This document shows, one piece after another, positions 44,064-57,500 of a stretch of 64,000 bases of DNA; the first letter of the stretch is position 1, and the number at the start of each line of letters is the position of its first letter. Position numbers and translations under genes: made by a program. The DNA is from Cohnella sp. GbtcB17 (GTDB taxonomy: Bacteria; Bacillota; Bacilli; Paenibacillales; Paenibacillaceae), in NCBI RefSeq assembly GCF_019091135.1, contig NZ_JAGXJW010000004.1, positions 156,801-220,800 on the forward strand. Reading direction: 5' to 3'. Below the pieces are notes generated by a model that saw only the letters and a program-made list of their open reading frames with translations, was not told the origin of the DNA and made no database searches.

Positions 44064-46301
44064 ATGGCGAAAAATACGATCATGCGGAAAACGTACCTCC
44101 GGGCGTTTGTCACCTCGGCTATTTTGATCACGGTCATTGTCAGCGCGTTTTCTCTGTATCTGGTGCAAAGGTTTTCCCAGTCCGCGCGGGACGAGGTGCT
44201 CTCGACCATCCAGAACCAGCTGAAGCAGGTGCAAAAAAGCACGGAGTTTACGCTGTATAAGCTTCGCTTGTACGGGATGCGGATGTTCGCGGACGAATTG
44301 GTCCGCGAATGGTTCTCGAGCCCGAACGATCCGCAACTGCTCGTGCGCCTGTCGAACAGCATGAAGGAGTATGCCGCGTCCGAGCCTTTTATCCAAAATA
44401 TTTATTTGATCAGCGCCAGAGAGAATCGCGTATGGACGCTGCGCGAGTCGATGTTCGACAATATCGATTTTTTCGATCAGCCGCTGCTTCAGAAGGTCAG
44501 GAACGACAGAAGCCCTTATTTCCGGTTTCAGGGGCACAGCGACGGGAAGCGGTCGTATATTTATTTGGCGATTCGCGACAACTCGATGAAAAATTCGGAC
44601 GGCTATCTGGTCATGATGGTCGATAAACGCAACTTCGACGACAATGTGCTGCAGTCCGAGATTTACAGCCAGATGCAGCTGCTCGTCACGGACGCCTCCG
44701 GCAACTTTATACTTGGCAACGAGAACGAACGGCTGCTGACGGCGATCCCGACGTTCGGAGAGAGGCCGGAGGGCAGCTTCGATTGGAAGGGCGACGGCCG
44801 GAAGTGGTTCGTGCATACAGCGCAAATCGAGCCCGAAGGCTGGCACGTCTACCAGTTTACGCCTTGGGACGTCTGGCAGTACAAGCTGAAGGAGCTGCGC
44901 AACGCCATTTTATGGTCGGCGGTCGTCATGCTGACGCTCACGCTCATCTTCCTGTTCTGGGTTTCCCGCCGGCATTATATGCCGTTCAGCGAGCTGATCG
45001 GCTTGATTCAGCGCCATGGGACGGACGCGGACGAGAGCGGGCGCCTTCAGCCCGAGCATCAGATTCTGCGCAGCGGGATCGGCAAGCTGGTGACGCAGGT
45101 CGAGCAGATGAACCAATCGGTCAAATCAAACCGGCAGACGATCCGGGAGGATATGCTGCGGCTGTGGATTCGCAACGGGACGCTGCCGGCCGAAGCGCTT
45201 CAGTCGCTGATCGAGCTGACCCCGATCGCCAAAGCGAAGCAGCTGGGGCTCGCGGTCGTCCGAATCGAATACTATTCCTCCTTCGAGGAGAAGTACAATT
45301 TTTATTCCAGAAAGCTGCTGAAGTACGCCATGGGCAACATTGCGCAGGAAACGCTGCGCTATCACCATGCGGAATGCGAAGCCGTCGATTTTGACGACGA
45401 TCATATCGTATTGATCTGGGCCGGCTCGATGTCCGGCGAGGACATCCGCCGCATGCTGGCGGATATGAAAGGGAATATCGACCGATGCCTGCATATCGCT
45501 ACGGTATGTTCCTATCATTTGACGTCCGAACAGAACTTTAATCTTCAATCTGTCTACCGGCAGGCAATGGAGTATTCCATGCTGAAATTTTTGAACGGCG
45601 AGGACAGAATTTACGAGGAATCGGACTGGAGCCGGTTTCAGACGCAAACGCTGGAGCCGTTCTCCGACAAGCTGATTCAGCAGCTTCTTCAATCCGTCAG
45701 CAAGGGCGAGGAGCACGAGGCGTTCCTTGTCATGGAGCAGCTGTTCGCGCGCCTGCGGCATCTGCCCTTCGAAGAATGCAGGTTCCAGCTCATCCGGCTC
45801 GTGTACGGCATGAAAAAAATATTTTTGCGGGCCGGCGCGCTTCAGGACTTCGACGGCGTCTCGCGCCAGCTGGATCGCTTCGCCAACCTGAACGAGGTTT
45901 ACGCGTGGCTGAAGAACGAGATGATCGCGTTCAAGGAACGCAACCAAAAGCCCGGCCGCGAGACGCGCAAGGAGGACGTCGTCGCATCCGTCGTCGATTA
46001 CGTAAGCAGGCATTTGCAGGAAACGGTATTGACCGTCGAACAGATCGCCGAGCATATCGGTCTTTCCCCGAACTATGTGCGAACGATATTCAAGGATGTT
46101 TTGCAGCTGTCGCTCTCGGACTTTATCCTCGGCCTTCGAATCGAAAAGGCTAAAAAGCTGCTGCGCGCGACGGACTGGCCGATCACGCAAATAATGGATT
46201 CCGCCGGCTTCCAGACGAAAAGCCACTTCTTCACGGTGTTCAAGAAGGCGACGGGGATGACGCCCATGCAGTTCAGGTTCGAAGCGGACGATCACTCATG
46301 A
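44064..46301 (+). CDS. Membrane-anchored AraC family regulator (YesS-like)
   Basis: This 745-residue protein has a transmembrane helix near residues 12-34 ([20 protein letters not shown]) and an extracytoplasmic sensor region to about 275. A second helix ([17 protein letters not shown]) follows near 280-300, then a cytoplasmic linker and a C-terminal AraC domain (about 640-745, ending [18 protein letters not shown]). It therefore couples outside sensing directly to DNA binding without phosphotransfer. I chose ATG 44064, with GAGGGG 11 nt upstream. A TTG at 44055 is too close to that site. The targets could be the importer upstream or the SLH/LplB genes downstream, which share a cis module. 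Confidence 0.88.
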   Translation: MAKNTIMRKTYLRAFVTSAILITVIVSAFSLYLVQRFSQSARDEVLSTIQNQLKQVQKSTEFTLYKLRLYGMRMFADELVREWFSSPNDPQLLVRLSNSMKEYAASEPFIQNIYLISARENRVWTLRESMFDNIDFFDQPLLQKVRNDRSPYFRFQGHSDGKRSYIYLAIRDNSMKNSDGYLVMMVDKRNFDDNVLQSEIYSQMQLLVTDASGNFILGNENERLLTAIPTFGERPEGSFDWKGDGRKWFVHTAQIEPEGWHVYQFTPWDVWQYKLKELRNAILWSAVVMLTLTLIFLFWVSRRHYMPFSELIGLIQRHGTDADESGRLQPEHQILRSGIGKLVTQVEQMNQSVKSNRQTIREDMLRLWIRNGTLPAEALQSLIELTPIAKAKQLGLAVVRIEYYSSFEEKYNFYSRKLLKYAMGNIAQETLRYHHAECEAVDFDDDHIVLIWAGSMSGEDIRRMLADMKGNIDRCLHIATVCSYHLTSEQNFNLQSVYRQAMEYSMLKFLNGEDRIYEESDWSRFQTQTLEPFSDKLIQQLLQSVSKGEEHEAFLVMEQLFARLRHLPFEECRFQLIRLVYGMKKIFLRAGALQDFDGVSRQLDRFANLNEVYAWLKNEMIAFKERNQKPGRETRKEDVVASVVDYVSRHLQETVLTVEQIAEHIGLSPNYVRTIFKDVLQLSLSDFILGLRIEKAKKLLRATDWPITQIMDSAGFQTKSHFFTVFKKATGMTPMQFRFEADDHS

Positions 46302-46340
46302 TGAGAAAATGGGAAGGGGTTGTTTCGACAGGTCACTCGG

Positions 46341-46700
46341 CCGCTCCCGCTGCAACCTCCTGCGCCAGCGCCCTCGGAACCGCACAAAAAATGTGCGGTT
46401 CTTGCCCGATCGCTCGCCGCGTGCGCATACATACGCTCCCGCGGCTGCCCGCCGCGCCCGCGAAACCTGGAACCGCACAAAAAATGTGCGGTTCTCCCCG
46501 ATCGCCTGCCGCGCCGCGCATACATACGCTCCCGCGGCTGCCCGCCGCGCCCGCGAAACCTGGAACCGCACAAAAAATGTGCGGTTCTTGCTCGATCGCC
46601 CGCCGCGCCGCGCGTACATACGCTCCCGCGGCTGCCCGCCGCGCCCGCGAACCCTGGAACCGCACAAAAAATGTGCGGTTCTCCCCGATCGCCCGCCGCT
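46341..46700. repeat. 93-bp tandem palindrome array, four copies
   Basis: Four perfect hairpins AACCGCAC-AAAAAAT-GTGCGGTT begin at 46378, 46471, 46564 and 46658, that is at spacings of 93, 93 and 94 bp. The GC-rich spacers are almost identical and carry CATACATACGCTCCCGCGGCTGCCCGCCGCG-type segments, which can fold as well. A degraded partial unit precedes the first copy from about 46341. The array starts about 40 bp after the stop of the AraC gene. It is open in several frames on both strands, but no start site or codon bias supports a protein. Confidence 0.9.
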
Positions 46701-46723
46701 CTCGCCCCCTTTTGGTGTTTTGT

Positions 46724-46830
46724 TCAATCGAGAACCTGCAAAAACCGCGTAGGCGCAGCCTTTTGATAGAACGAGAACTATCCAGAACCAGGAAAGCTCC
46801 GATAAGATGGGGGCACCGAAAGGGGAGGGA
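46724..46830 (+). promoter_or_regulatory. Cis module A before the SLH/EEP gene (twin of 49882-49988)
   Basis: CGAGAACCTGCAAAAACCGC (46729-46748) and TAGAACGAGAACTATCCAG (from 46767) hold two CGAGAAC words 43 bp apart. TCCGATAAGATG and a ribosome site follow. The same blocks, order and spacing occur before the permease gene at 49993. This is probably the promoter and operator region of a shared regulon. Confidence 0.7.
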
Positions 46831-46837
46831 AATGTCT

Positions 46838-49792
<2,955 letters not shown>

Positions 49793-49802
49793 GCTGTACG
49801 TT

Positions 49803-49840
49803 GAGGTTGCCGACTGTGCGAGCAGGCGGCAGCCTCTTTT
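49803..49840 (+). terminator. Terminator of the SLH/EEP gene
   Basis: GAGGTTGCCG (49803-49812) pairs with CGGCAGCCTC (49827-49836), with one G-T pair, and TTTT follows. Confidence 0.7.
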
Positions 49841-49881
49841 ATGTAACATCTGCGAGAAAAGAAGTTCTTGCTGCGTTTCGT

Positions 49882-49988
49882 TACAACGAGAACCTGCAAA
49901 AACCGCATAAGAACGGCGTTTTGGTAGAACGAGAACTATCCAGAACCGCATGCCTTCCGATACGATGAGGACATTGAAAGGAGAGGGC
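49882..49988 (+). promoter_or_regulatory. Cis module B before the LplB-type permease gene (twin of 46724-46830)
   Basis: CGAGAACCTGCAAAAACCGC and TAGAACGAGAACTATCCAG recur here, with the two CGAGAAC words at 49887 and 49930, again 43 bp apart. TCCGATACGATG and GAAAGGAGAGG follow. The distance to the start codon (63 bp from the second word) is close to the 66 bp of module A. Confidence 0.7.
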
Positions 49989-49992
49989 ACAA

Positions 49993-50904
49993 TTGAGTTT
50001 CTTGCGAGAGCTTCACAAAAACAAAAGTATTTATGCGATGGCGTTGCCCGGTCTTCTATTCCTGCTCGTGTTCGCCTACCTGCCTATGGTGGGCCACGTG
50101 ATCGCCTTTAAGAAGTTTTCCGTCTCGAAGGGCATATGGGGGAGCGAATGGAACGGCTTCAATAACTTCAAGTTCTTTTTCGGCAGCGACGACTGGATCC
50201 GCGTGACGCTCAATACGATGGGACTTAACGCGCTGTTTCTCGTCTTCGGCCTCGGCCTGGCCGTGATTCTGTCCATCGCGCTGAACGAGATCCATGCCCG
50301 GCTTTACAAGAAGCTGGCGCAATCCATTATATTTCTGCCGTATTTCGTCTCCTGGCTGGTCGTCAGCCTGATGGTGTTCGGCTTGCTCAATTCGACGAAC
50401 GGCATGATCAATCACGAGCTGCAGTCGCTTCATATCGGCGCGATCGACTGGTACAGCACGCCGGCGTATTGGCCGGCCATCCTGACCGTCATCTCCATTT
50501 GGAAGTTTGCCGGCTACAACTCGATCATCTTTTTAGCGGCCATCTCGGGCATCTCCGACGAGCTTTACGAGAGCGCGCGCATCGACGGCGCGAACCGGCT
50601 TCAACAAATCTTTTACATTACATTCCCCTTGCTGAGACCTACTTTGGTCATATTGACGCTGCTGGCGGTCGGGCGGATCTTCTACGGGGACTTCGGCATG
50701 ATCTACGGCATCGTCGGCGAGAACTCGCTGCTTTATCCGACGACCGACGTGATCGATACGTTCACGTTCCGCGCGCTTCGCGGGCTGGGCGATTTCGGCA
50801 TGGCTTCCTCGGTGGCGCTTTACCAGTCCGTCATGGGTCTATTGACCATTCTGCTGTTTAACGGACTCGTTAAAAAATACGATCCTGATTCCAGGCTTTT
50901 CTAA
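49993..50904 (+). CDS. LplB-type polysaccharide ABC transporter permease
   Basis: This 303-residue permease has the LplB-family N-terminus KNKSIYAMALPGLLFLL, followed by YLPMVGHVIAFKKF. Its EAA loop lies near residue 190 (YESARIDGAN, then ITFPLLRP) and a FGMIYGIVG region near 236. The start is TTG 49993, with AAAGGAGAGG upstream. The operon order is permease, permease, binding protein, which is the LplB/YtcP arrangement and differs from the other three importers here. A GH130 phosphorylase in the same operon suggests beta-mannosyl oligosaccharides as cargo. Confidence 0.92.
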   Translation: MSFLRELHKNKSIYAMALPGLLFLLVFAYLPMVGHVIAFKKFSVSKGIWGSEWNGFNNFKFFFGSDDWIRVTLNTMGLNALFLVFGLGLAVILSIALNEIHARLYKKLAQSIIFLPYFVSWLVVSLMVFGLLNSTNGMINHELQSLHIGAIDWYSTPAYWPAILTVISIWKFAGYNSIIFLAAISGISDELYESARIDGANRLQQIFYITFPLLRPTLVILTLLAVGRIFYGDFGMIYGIVGENSLLYPTTDVIDTFTFRALRGLGDFGMASSVALYQSVMGLLTILLFNGLVKKYDPDSRLF

Positions 50905-50918
50905 AGGAGAACCCGCAC

Positions 50919-51809
50919 ATGCAACGACGTTCGAAAACGAGTATCGGCGATCGGCTCGTCAACGGTTCCGCTTATGCGATTACGACGCTTTTCGCCCTCT
51001 TTTGCTTGATTCCGTTCTGGATGGTCATCATCGGCTCCTTTACGGACGAGAGCAGTCTCAGAGCGGAGGGCTTCAAGCTGATCCCCAGCAAGCTGAGCCT
51101 GTACGCCTATGAATTTTTGCTGCGCGGCGGGCAAGTGTACCGAAGCTATCTCGTGACGATCGAGACGACCGTCATCGGTACGCTTACAGCGGTCCTGATC
51201 AGCGCCATGTTCGCCTACGTGCTCGCCCATCGCAAGATCAAGTACAAAAATGCGTTGTCGTTTCTCACCTATTTTACGATGCTGTTCGGTTCGGGACTTG
51301 TCGGCTTTTACATTCTCGTCGTCAACTGGCTGCATTTGAAGGATACGCTTTGGGCCTTGATCCTGCCGTATCTTCTGAACCCGTTCAATACGTTCGTCCT
51401 CGTATCGTTTTTCCGTACAGTGCCGTACGAGCTGAACGAAGCCGCGACGGTCGACGGCTCGGGCGAATGGCGGACGTTCTTCCGTATCATCCTGCCGATC
51501 ACGACGCCGGTCCTCGCCACGACGACGCTGCTGTACGCCTTGCAGTACTGGAACGACTGGTGGCTCGCGCTTTTGTTCATCGACGACTACACGCTGCACC
51601 CGCTTCAGATCATGATTCGGCAGCTCATCTCCAACATGAACGCTGCGGCTTACATTCAGGGCGCGTCGACGGGCCAGCTCCAGCAGATCCCGGCCTACGG
51701 GGTGCAGCTGGCGACCGTCTGCGTGACGATCGGTCCGATCGTGCTGCTGTATCCGTTCCTGCAGCGCTACTTCGTCAAAGGGCTGACGATCGGCTCGGTC
51801 AAAGGCTAA
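50919..51809 (+). CDS. LplC/YtcP-type polysaccharide ABC transporter permease
   Basis: This 296-residue permease has an N-terminal helix (ITTLFALFCLIPFWMVIIGS) and an EAA loop near residue 172 (NEAATVDGSG, then LPITTPV). It carries the LplC-typical block QYWNDWWLALLFI and the C-terminus TIGSVKG. AAAGGAGAA precedes the ATG. It lies 14 bp after its partner and is followed by the binding-protein gene. Confidence 0.92.
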   Translation: MQRRSKTSIGDRLVNGSAYAITTLFALFCLIPFWMVIIGSFTDESSLRAEGFKLIPSKLSLYAYEFLLRGGQVYRSYLVTIETTVIGTLTAVLISAMFAYVLAHRKIKYKNALSFLTYFTMLFGSGLVGFYILVVNWLHLKDTLWALILPYLLNPFNTFVLVSFFRTVPYELNEAATVDGSGEWRTFFRIILPITTPVLATTTLLYALQYWNDWWLALLFIDDYTLHPLQIMIRQLISNMNAAAYIQGASTGQLQQIPAYGVQLATVCVTIGPIVLLYPFLQRYFVKGLTIGSVKG

Positions 51810-51873
51810 TTCGGGCTATAACCGGCAGTATTCGGTTGAGCATATAAAGAAACATTCCAGGGAGGCAATCGAA

Positions 51874-53415
51874 ATGAAAAGAAAAGTGATGCTGCTGGCG
51901 TGCTTGACGGCGCTGACCGCTACAGGCGCACTGGCCGGCTGCAGCGGCGGCGATGACAACGACAACAAGGAAGCGACGGGCTCAAGCCCTGCGGGCACGC
52001 AGCAAGCGCAGACGGATGAAGCGCTTAGCCCCGCCACGTTAAAAATTTATATTCCCGGAGACCGGCCCAAGGATATGGACGCCGTCATCGCCGAGGCCGA
52101 GAAGCGGATGGAAGGCACGCTTAACGTCAAGCTTAACATCACGTTTATTCCATGGTCGGATCTGGACAACAAAACGTCGCTCGCGCTTGCTTCCGGGGAA
52201 GCCGTCGACCTGATCTTCGATGCGCCGTGGCTGCATATGAACAAGATGGTCGCCTCCGATACGTACGAGGATCTGGAGCCGCTGCTCCAGCAGTACGGCC
52301 AGACGATACTGAAAACCCGGCCGCAGGAAATGTGGGACGCGAACAAGTTTAACGGCCATATTTACGGCATACCGCTTGGCGTCTCGCAATACCAGATCAA
52401 AGGCTTCTACATCCGCAAAGACCTGAGAGAAAAGTACGGCATGCAGCCGCTGAAAACGTTCGACGATCTCTCGCAGTATCTGTACAAGGTGAAGGAAAAC
52501 GAGCAGGGGATGAGTCCGCTGACGACACTCGTGTCGACGGACCGCATCACGAACGCGTATCCTTTCTATTTCGATTCGGCCTACGACGTGAAGCAGGAAA
52601 TTCCCGAGATGTATCCTTTCTTCTATAAGAAAAACAACGACGGAAAAATCTATACGCTGTTCGAAAAGAAGGACGAGGGCATCTGGTCGGGCATTCAAGG
52701 CATGCGCAAATGGTATCAGGACGGCATCGTGAACAAGGATAACCTGGCGGTGCAGAACGAGCGGGATTTGTTCACGGCGGGCAAAACGGCGGCGATCACC
52801 TCCGCGGACGTCGGCATCCCGTCATCGATCCAGGACGCCGTCGGCAAGCTCGGCGGGTCGGCCGAATGGGTCACCTTTATGGATCCGTCGCAAAAGTACC
52901 AGACCGACTTCAAGCAATGGAACTTCATCAGCGTGCCGAAAAGCAGCAAAAACAAAGAGCGCGCCATCATGTTCCTGAACTGGGCGAACGAAAAAGAAAA
53001 TTACGATTTGCTCAGCTACGGTCTGGAAGGGAAAAACTGGGAGGCAGTCGGCGAAGACGGCTTCAAGGCGCTGAACGGCGATTATCCGAACTTCGGCTTC
53101 GACTGGATCTGGAACCCGACCAACGAACGCTACGACGCGTCCCTGTCGCCGGACGAGCTGAAATGGTGGAACTGGGCGAAGGACGCGGCCAACTTCACGA
53201 AGTCGAAGGATTCCGGCTTCACGTTTAATCCGGAGCCGGTGCTGCAAGAGATGGCAAGGCTGAAGGCGAACTCGTACGTTTATCCGATTCTGCTCGGCAC
53301 GCTCGATCCGGACAAATCCTTTGCCGACTTCGAGGCCAAATACGGATCGGATCTGAAAAAAATTCAAGCGGAATATCAAAAGCAGCTGGATGCGTATCTG
53401 GCGGCGCAGAAATAA
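51874..53415 (+). CDS. LipO-type ABC transporter substrate-binding lipoprotein
   Basis: This 513-residue binding protein has a lipobox ending at Cys23 (ALAGC), an Asp/Asn-rich linker and a large two-lobed domain with the ETYEDLEPLL- and GIPLGVSQYQIKGFYIRKDL-type blocks of LipO/YtcQ proteins. It is longer than the family-1 proteins of the other importers, as is normal for this type. GGGAGG precedes the ATG. It is followed after 12 bp by the GH130 gene, so binding, import and phosphorolysis are in one transcript. Confidence 0.92.
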   Translation: MKRKVMLLACLTALTATGALAGCSGGDDNDNKEATGSSPAGTQQAQTDEALSPATLKIYIPGDRPKDMDAVIAEAEKRMEGTLNVKLNITFIPWSDLDNKTSLALASGEAVDLIFDAPWLHMNKMVASDTYEDLEPLLQQYGQTILKTRPQEMWDANKFNGHIYGIPLGVSQYQIKGFYIRKDLREKYGMQPLKTFDDLSQYLYKVKENEQGMSPLTTLVSTDRITNAYPFYFDSAYDVKQEIPEMYPFFYKKNNDGKIYTLFEKKDEGIWSGIQGMRKWYQDGIVNKDNLAVQNERDLFTAGKTAAITSADVGIPSSIQDAVGKLGGSAEWVTFMDPSQKYQTDFKQWNFISVPKSSKNKERAIMFLNWANEKENYDLLSYGLEGKNWEAVGEDGFKALNGDYPNFGFDWIWNPTNERYDASLSPDELKWWNWAKDAANFTKSKDSGFTFNPEPVLQEMARLKANSYVYPILLGTLDPDKSFADFEAKYGSDLKKIQAEYQKQLDAYLAAQK

Positions 53416-53427
53416 GGAGATTCGAAG

Positions 53428-54474
53428 ATGGCCTTGAGCAGGTTTGCGCACAATCCGATCGTAGCAACGAACGACGTAAAGCCGATCTATCCCGATTTTC
53501 AAGTCGTCGGCGTTTTTAACGCGGGGGTGGCAACCTTCGGAGACGAGATTATTTTATTGCTGCGGGTCGCGGAGATGCCGATTCAATCCGACGAAGATCA
53601 GGTGCTGGTCCCCGTGCTGAGCGAGACAAACGGCGAGCTGGAGATCGTCCGCATCGCCAGGTCGGACGACCGGTACGATCTGTCGGACTCGCGCGTGATC
53701 AAGCAGCGGGGCAAGTTCGCGTACCTGACCTCCCTCTCCTACTTAAGGATTGCGCGCAGCTCGGACGGCATCCGCTTTACGGTGGACCCGGGTCCGGCGA
53801 TGCTGCCGGACGGCCCGCTGGAGTCCTGGGGCATCGAAGACCCGCGGATTACGCAGATCGGCCGTCAATATTACATCACGTACAGCGCGATCTCGTCAAA
53901 GGGCGTGAGCGTCGGCGTCGCCGTGACGGAGGACTTCGTGACCTTTGCGCGAACCGGCACGATGCTTCCTCCCGAGAATAAAGACGTGGCGATTTTCCCC
54001 GAAAAAATCGGCGGCAGCTACTATGCGCTCCATCGGCCGGTGCCGAAGGCGATCGGTTCTCCCGAGATGTGGATCGCACAGTCTCCCGATCTCGTTCATT
54101 GGGGACGGCATCGGCATCTGATCGGCCTTCGGGAAGGTCAATGGGACGGAGGGAGAATCGGCGGCGGAGCCGTTCCGATCCGGACGCACGAGGGCTGGCT
54201 TGCCCTGTACCACGGCGCGGACGAGACGGACCGCTATTGCATGGGCGCGCTGCTGCTGGACCTGGCGGATCCGGCCCGCGTGATCGCCAGATCCCGCGTG
54301 CCCATCCTGGAGCCGGAAGCGGAATACGAGGTGAACGGCTTTTTCGGCCGGGTCGTCTTCTCGTGCGGCGCGCTGCTGCTCGATCGAACGATCCGCATGT
54401 ATTACGGCGCCGCGGACGAAGCGATGGCCGGCGTGGACATCCCGTTGACGGACATTTTCGATACGCTGCATTAA
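53428..54474 (+). CDS. GH130 family glycoside phosphorylase (beta-mannoside phosphorylase-like)
   Basis: This 348-residue five-bladed-propeller protein begins with FAHNPIVATNDVKP and has the family block SWGIEDPRIT with the presumed catalytic acid Asp138. Further GH130 blocks are NKDVAIFPEKIGGSYYALHRP near residue 190 and GGGAVPIRTHEGWLALYHG near 245. GH130 enzymes split beta-mannosidic bonds with phosphate to give mannose 1-phosphate. There is no signal peptide, so it works in the cytoplasm on imported oligosaccharides. AAGGAGATT precedes the ATG. The aglycone (glucose, GlcNAc, mannose or glucuronate side) cannot be decided by eye. Confidence 0.92.
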   Translation: MALSRFAHNPIVATNDVKPIYPDFQVVGVFNAGVATFGDEIILLLRVAEMPIQSDEDQVLVPVLSETNGELEIVRIARSDDRYDLSDSRVIKQRGKFAYLTSLSYLRIARSSDGIRFTVDPGPAMLPDGPLESWGIEDPRITQIGRQYYITYSAISSKGVSVGVAVTEDFVTFARTGTMLPPENKDVAIFPEKIGGSYYALHRPVPKAIGSPEMWIAQSPDLVHWGRHRHLIGLREGQWDGGRIGGGAVPIRTHEGWLALYHGADETDRYCMGALLLDLADPARVIARSRVPILEPEAEYEVNGFFGRVVFSCGALLLDRTIRMYYGAADEAMAGVDIPLTDIFDTLH

Positions 54475-54480
54475 CAGACT

Positions 54481-54510
54481 GAAGGCAGTGCGAGCTGCCT
54501 TCTTTCTTCC
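54481..54510 (+). terminator. Terminator of the LplB-GH130 operon
   Basis: GAAGGCAG (54481-54488) pairs with CTGCCTTC (54495-54502), and TTTCTTCC follows, directly after the GH130 stop. Confidence 0.65.
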
Positions 54511-54516
54511 AACGGT

Positions 54517-54531
54517 TGGAAAGCGCTATCA
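54517..54531 (+). promoter_or_regulatory. cre-like catabolite-repression site before the PL8 lyase gene
   Basis: TGGAAAGCGCTATCA matches the CcpA cre consensus WTGNAARCGNWWWCA at all but one fixed position. It lies 42 bp before the lyase start codon. Glucose-type repression of the lyase by CcpA is a reasonable inference. Confidence 0.55.
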
Positions 54532-54572
54532 AACGATCGATTAAAGTTACGTTTAAAAAGGAGTGCATGGGC

Positions 54573-57500
54573 ATGACTGGACAAATACATAGGCTGGCGA
54601 AAAGGTGGATCTGTCTCCTGCTCGCCGGCGCGATAATCTCTTCCTTGTGGCTTTCCCCGTCCGCATCGGCGGCCGATCCCCAATCCCCGAACGCTGCGCA
54701 AGAGAACGCGGATATCAAGCGGATGAAGCTGCGGATCGTCGACTTTCTGATCTCCAAGGATATTATCAACGACGGCACGAACGGCCGGGTCGAATGGACG
54801 TTCAAATCGCAGGCCGCTTCTTACTTAGCCAGCCAGAAGCCGGACGGCAGCTGGGCGGACGTCGATTATGCGAGCAAGCAGTCGGCCGCCAACGGACGCG
54901 GCTGGCCTTCCTACCTGGCGCTGGACCGGATGCAGTCGATGGCTGCGGCGTTCGCCGATCCGAAGAGCCCGAGCTACCATGGCGATGCGATGCTGGACGG
55001 CATCAAGCGGGCGCTGGATCACTGGTTCACGGTCAAGCCGACCTCCACCAACTGGTGGGAGAACACGATCGGCACCCAGTTAAGGCTGGAGAAGATCGCG
55101 GTGCTGTGCGAAGGCTACCTGACGGCGACGCAAGCGGCCAATATCGTCGGTACGCTGGACAGCAGCCCGAACACCGTCGACGGCGCCAATTCGTCCTGGT
55201 ACAACCAAAATTACATGTATCGGGGCTTGCTGCTGGAGGATGCCGCCATCGTCCGGGACGCCGTGGAGGCGTTCAACATCCTGTCCAAGGTGACGAAGAC
55301 AGTGACGGGCATCCAGTCGGACATGTCCTTTTTCCAGCACGGCAAAACCAACTACACGACGGGTTACGGCAGAAGCTTCGCCAGAGACATGTCGTTCTGG
55401 GCCTATATTACTTCGGATACCGTCTTCGCCTACAGCGAGGCGGCGATCGACTCGCTGTCGTCCTACCTGCTTGACGGCACCCGGTATCTGGTGAGAGGCG
55501 ACGTGGCCGACCTGGGCATGGGGATGAACGGACCGGACTGGCCAGACTACGAGAGCGCGGCTTTGACCTTCTATGAAGATCCGATGCAGTGGATGGAGGC
55601 GGCCAATCCAAAGCGGTCTTCGGAGTTCGCGAGCTTCCTGGACAACATTCGCCGGATCGGCACGAGCACAAGCAACGGACTGAACGACAACAATATGACG
55701 CAATGGCAGACGCTCGTCTCGTCCCATATGCGGTCCGACTACGGCATTACGGTCAAAATGTCCTCCAGCACGGTGAAGGGCGGCGAATGGAGAACGATCA
55801 ATCCGGGCGGCTACAACCTGCTGTACTGGACGCCGCAGGGCGCGACCGCCATTCAGCGGACGGGCGACGAATACAGGCCGGTCTATCCGTTGATGGACTG
55901 GATGCACGTTCCGGGCACGACGGCTCCTTACGTACTTACGAAGGACGGGAATTTCAACAATCCCCGGACGTTCGTAGGCGGCGTGACCAACGAGCGCTAC
56001 GGCGCCACCGCCTTCGACTTCAACAAGCTGAGCACGAGCGGCAAAAAGGGCTACTTCTTTTTCGACGACGAAATGGTGGCGCTCGGCGCGGGCATCGCTT
56101 CCACGAACGCCGCTCCGATCCATACGACGTTGAACCAAAGCATGGCGGTCGGCGACGTGATCGTGGACGGCCAGACGATGGCGGAAGGGACGAAGCAGGC
56201 GAACGGCAAGTGGGCCTACAACGATCGGATCGGCTATGTATTCCCGAATCCGACGGATTTTCAAGTGAAGCTGGAGACGAAAACCGGCAAATGGAGCGAC
56301 GTCGTCACGGGCAGCTCGACGGAATCGATCACGAAGCCGCTCTTCTCGATCTGGCTCGATCATGGCGTAAAGCCGACCGGCGCTTCCTACCAGTACATCG
56401 TGCTGCCGGACAAATCGGCCGAAGAGGTCGGCAGCTACGCGAACGACAATCCGATTCGCATCCTTTCGAACACGGCGTCGGTTCAGGCCGTTCGGCACGA
56501 AACGCTGCGCCTGTCGGAAATGCTGTTCTATCAGCCGGGAACGGTAACGGTAAGAGACGGGCTGACGGTTGCGGTGGATAAGGCCGCCATGGTGATCGTG
56601 GACGAGTCCAAGACGCCTGCCCGCATCTCGGTCGCCAATCCCGAGACGCCCGGCATTACGGTGAACGTGACGCTGGATCGGGACGGGGAAAAGACGACGA
56701 CGACCTATCGGCTCGGCAAAGACATCTTCGCCGGCCGAAGCGTGACCCTGAACGAGGGTGCCGCCCTCGACGACAGCGGATTCGACCTTGCCTACACCAA
56801 AGGCGCGGCGGCATCCTCCAGTCAAGGCAAGCAATTCGCCTCGAACGCGACGGATTTGTACAGAACCTCCTTCTGGCATTCGAACGCTTCGGACGACGAG
56901 TGGCTTTACGTGGATTTGCAGGACCCGTATACGATCAATAAAGTCCGATTGAAGTGGGAGTCGGCCTACGGGAAAAGCTACAAAATTCAAGTGTCGAACG
57001 ATGCCGTCGCCTGGACGGACGTCTATGCCACCTCGCTGGGAGACGGCGGCATCGACGACATTTCCTTCAATAAGGTAAACGCCAGGTACGTCCGCATGCA
57101 GGGCGTAAAGCAAGGGACCGCGGACGGCTATTCGCTGGCCGAATTCAACGTCTACGAGGCGGTGGCGCCCAATCTCGCGGAGGGCAAGAACGTGACGGTC
57201 AGCTCGACACGGGCGGCCGACGTATCGGCGGGCAATGCGGTCGACGGCTCGCTGACGACCCGCTGGGGATCCAACTATTCGGATCAGCAGTCGATTTACG
57301 TCGATCTGGGCGCAAGCCAGACGATCGCGAAGGTCGTCTTGCATTGGGAGGCCGCGTACGGCAAGGAGTATCAAATCCAGGTATCCGACAATGCGGCGGA
57401 TTGGACGACCGTGTACAGCACCGCGAACGGGGACGGCGATATCGACGAGATCTCCTTCGAACCGGTAAATGCCCGATACGTCAAGATGAACGGCATAAAA

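Noticed and set aside
46298..46837. In-frame extension of the SLH/EEP gene through the 93-bp array (180 extra codons)
   Set aside because: It would put a low-complexity, Arg/Pro/Ala-rich stretch before a clear signal peptide. A proper ribosome site lies just before 46838, and the twin cis module lies inside the extension.
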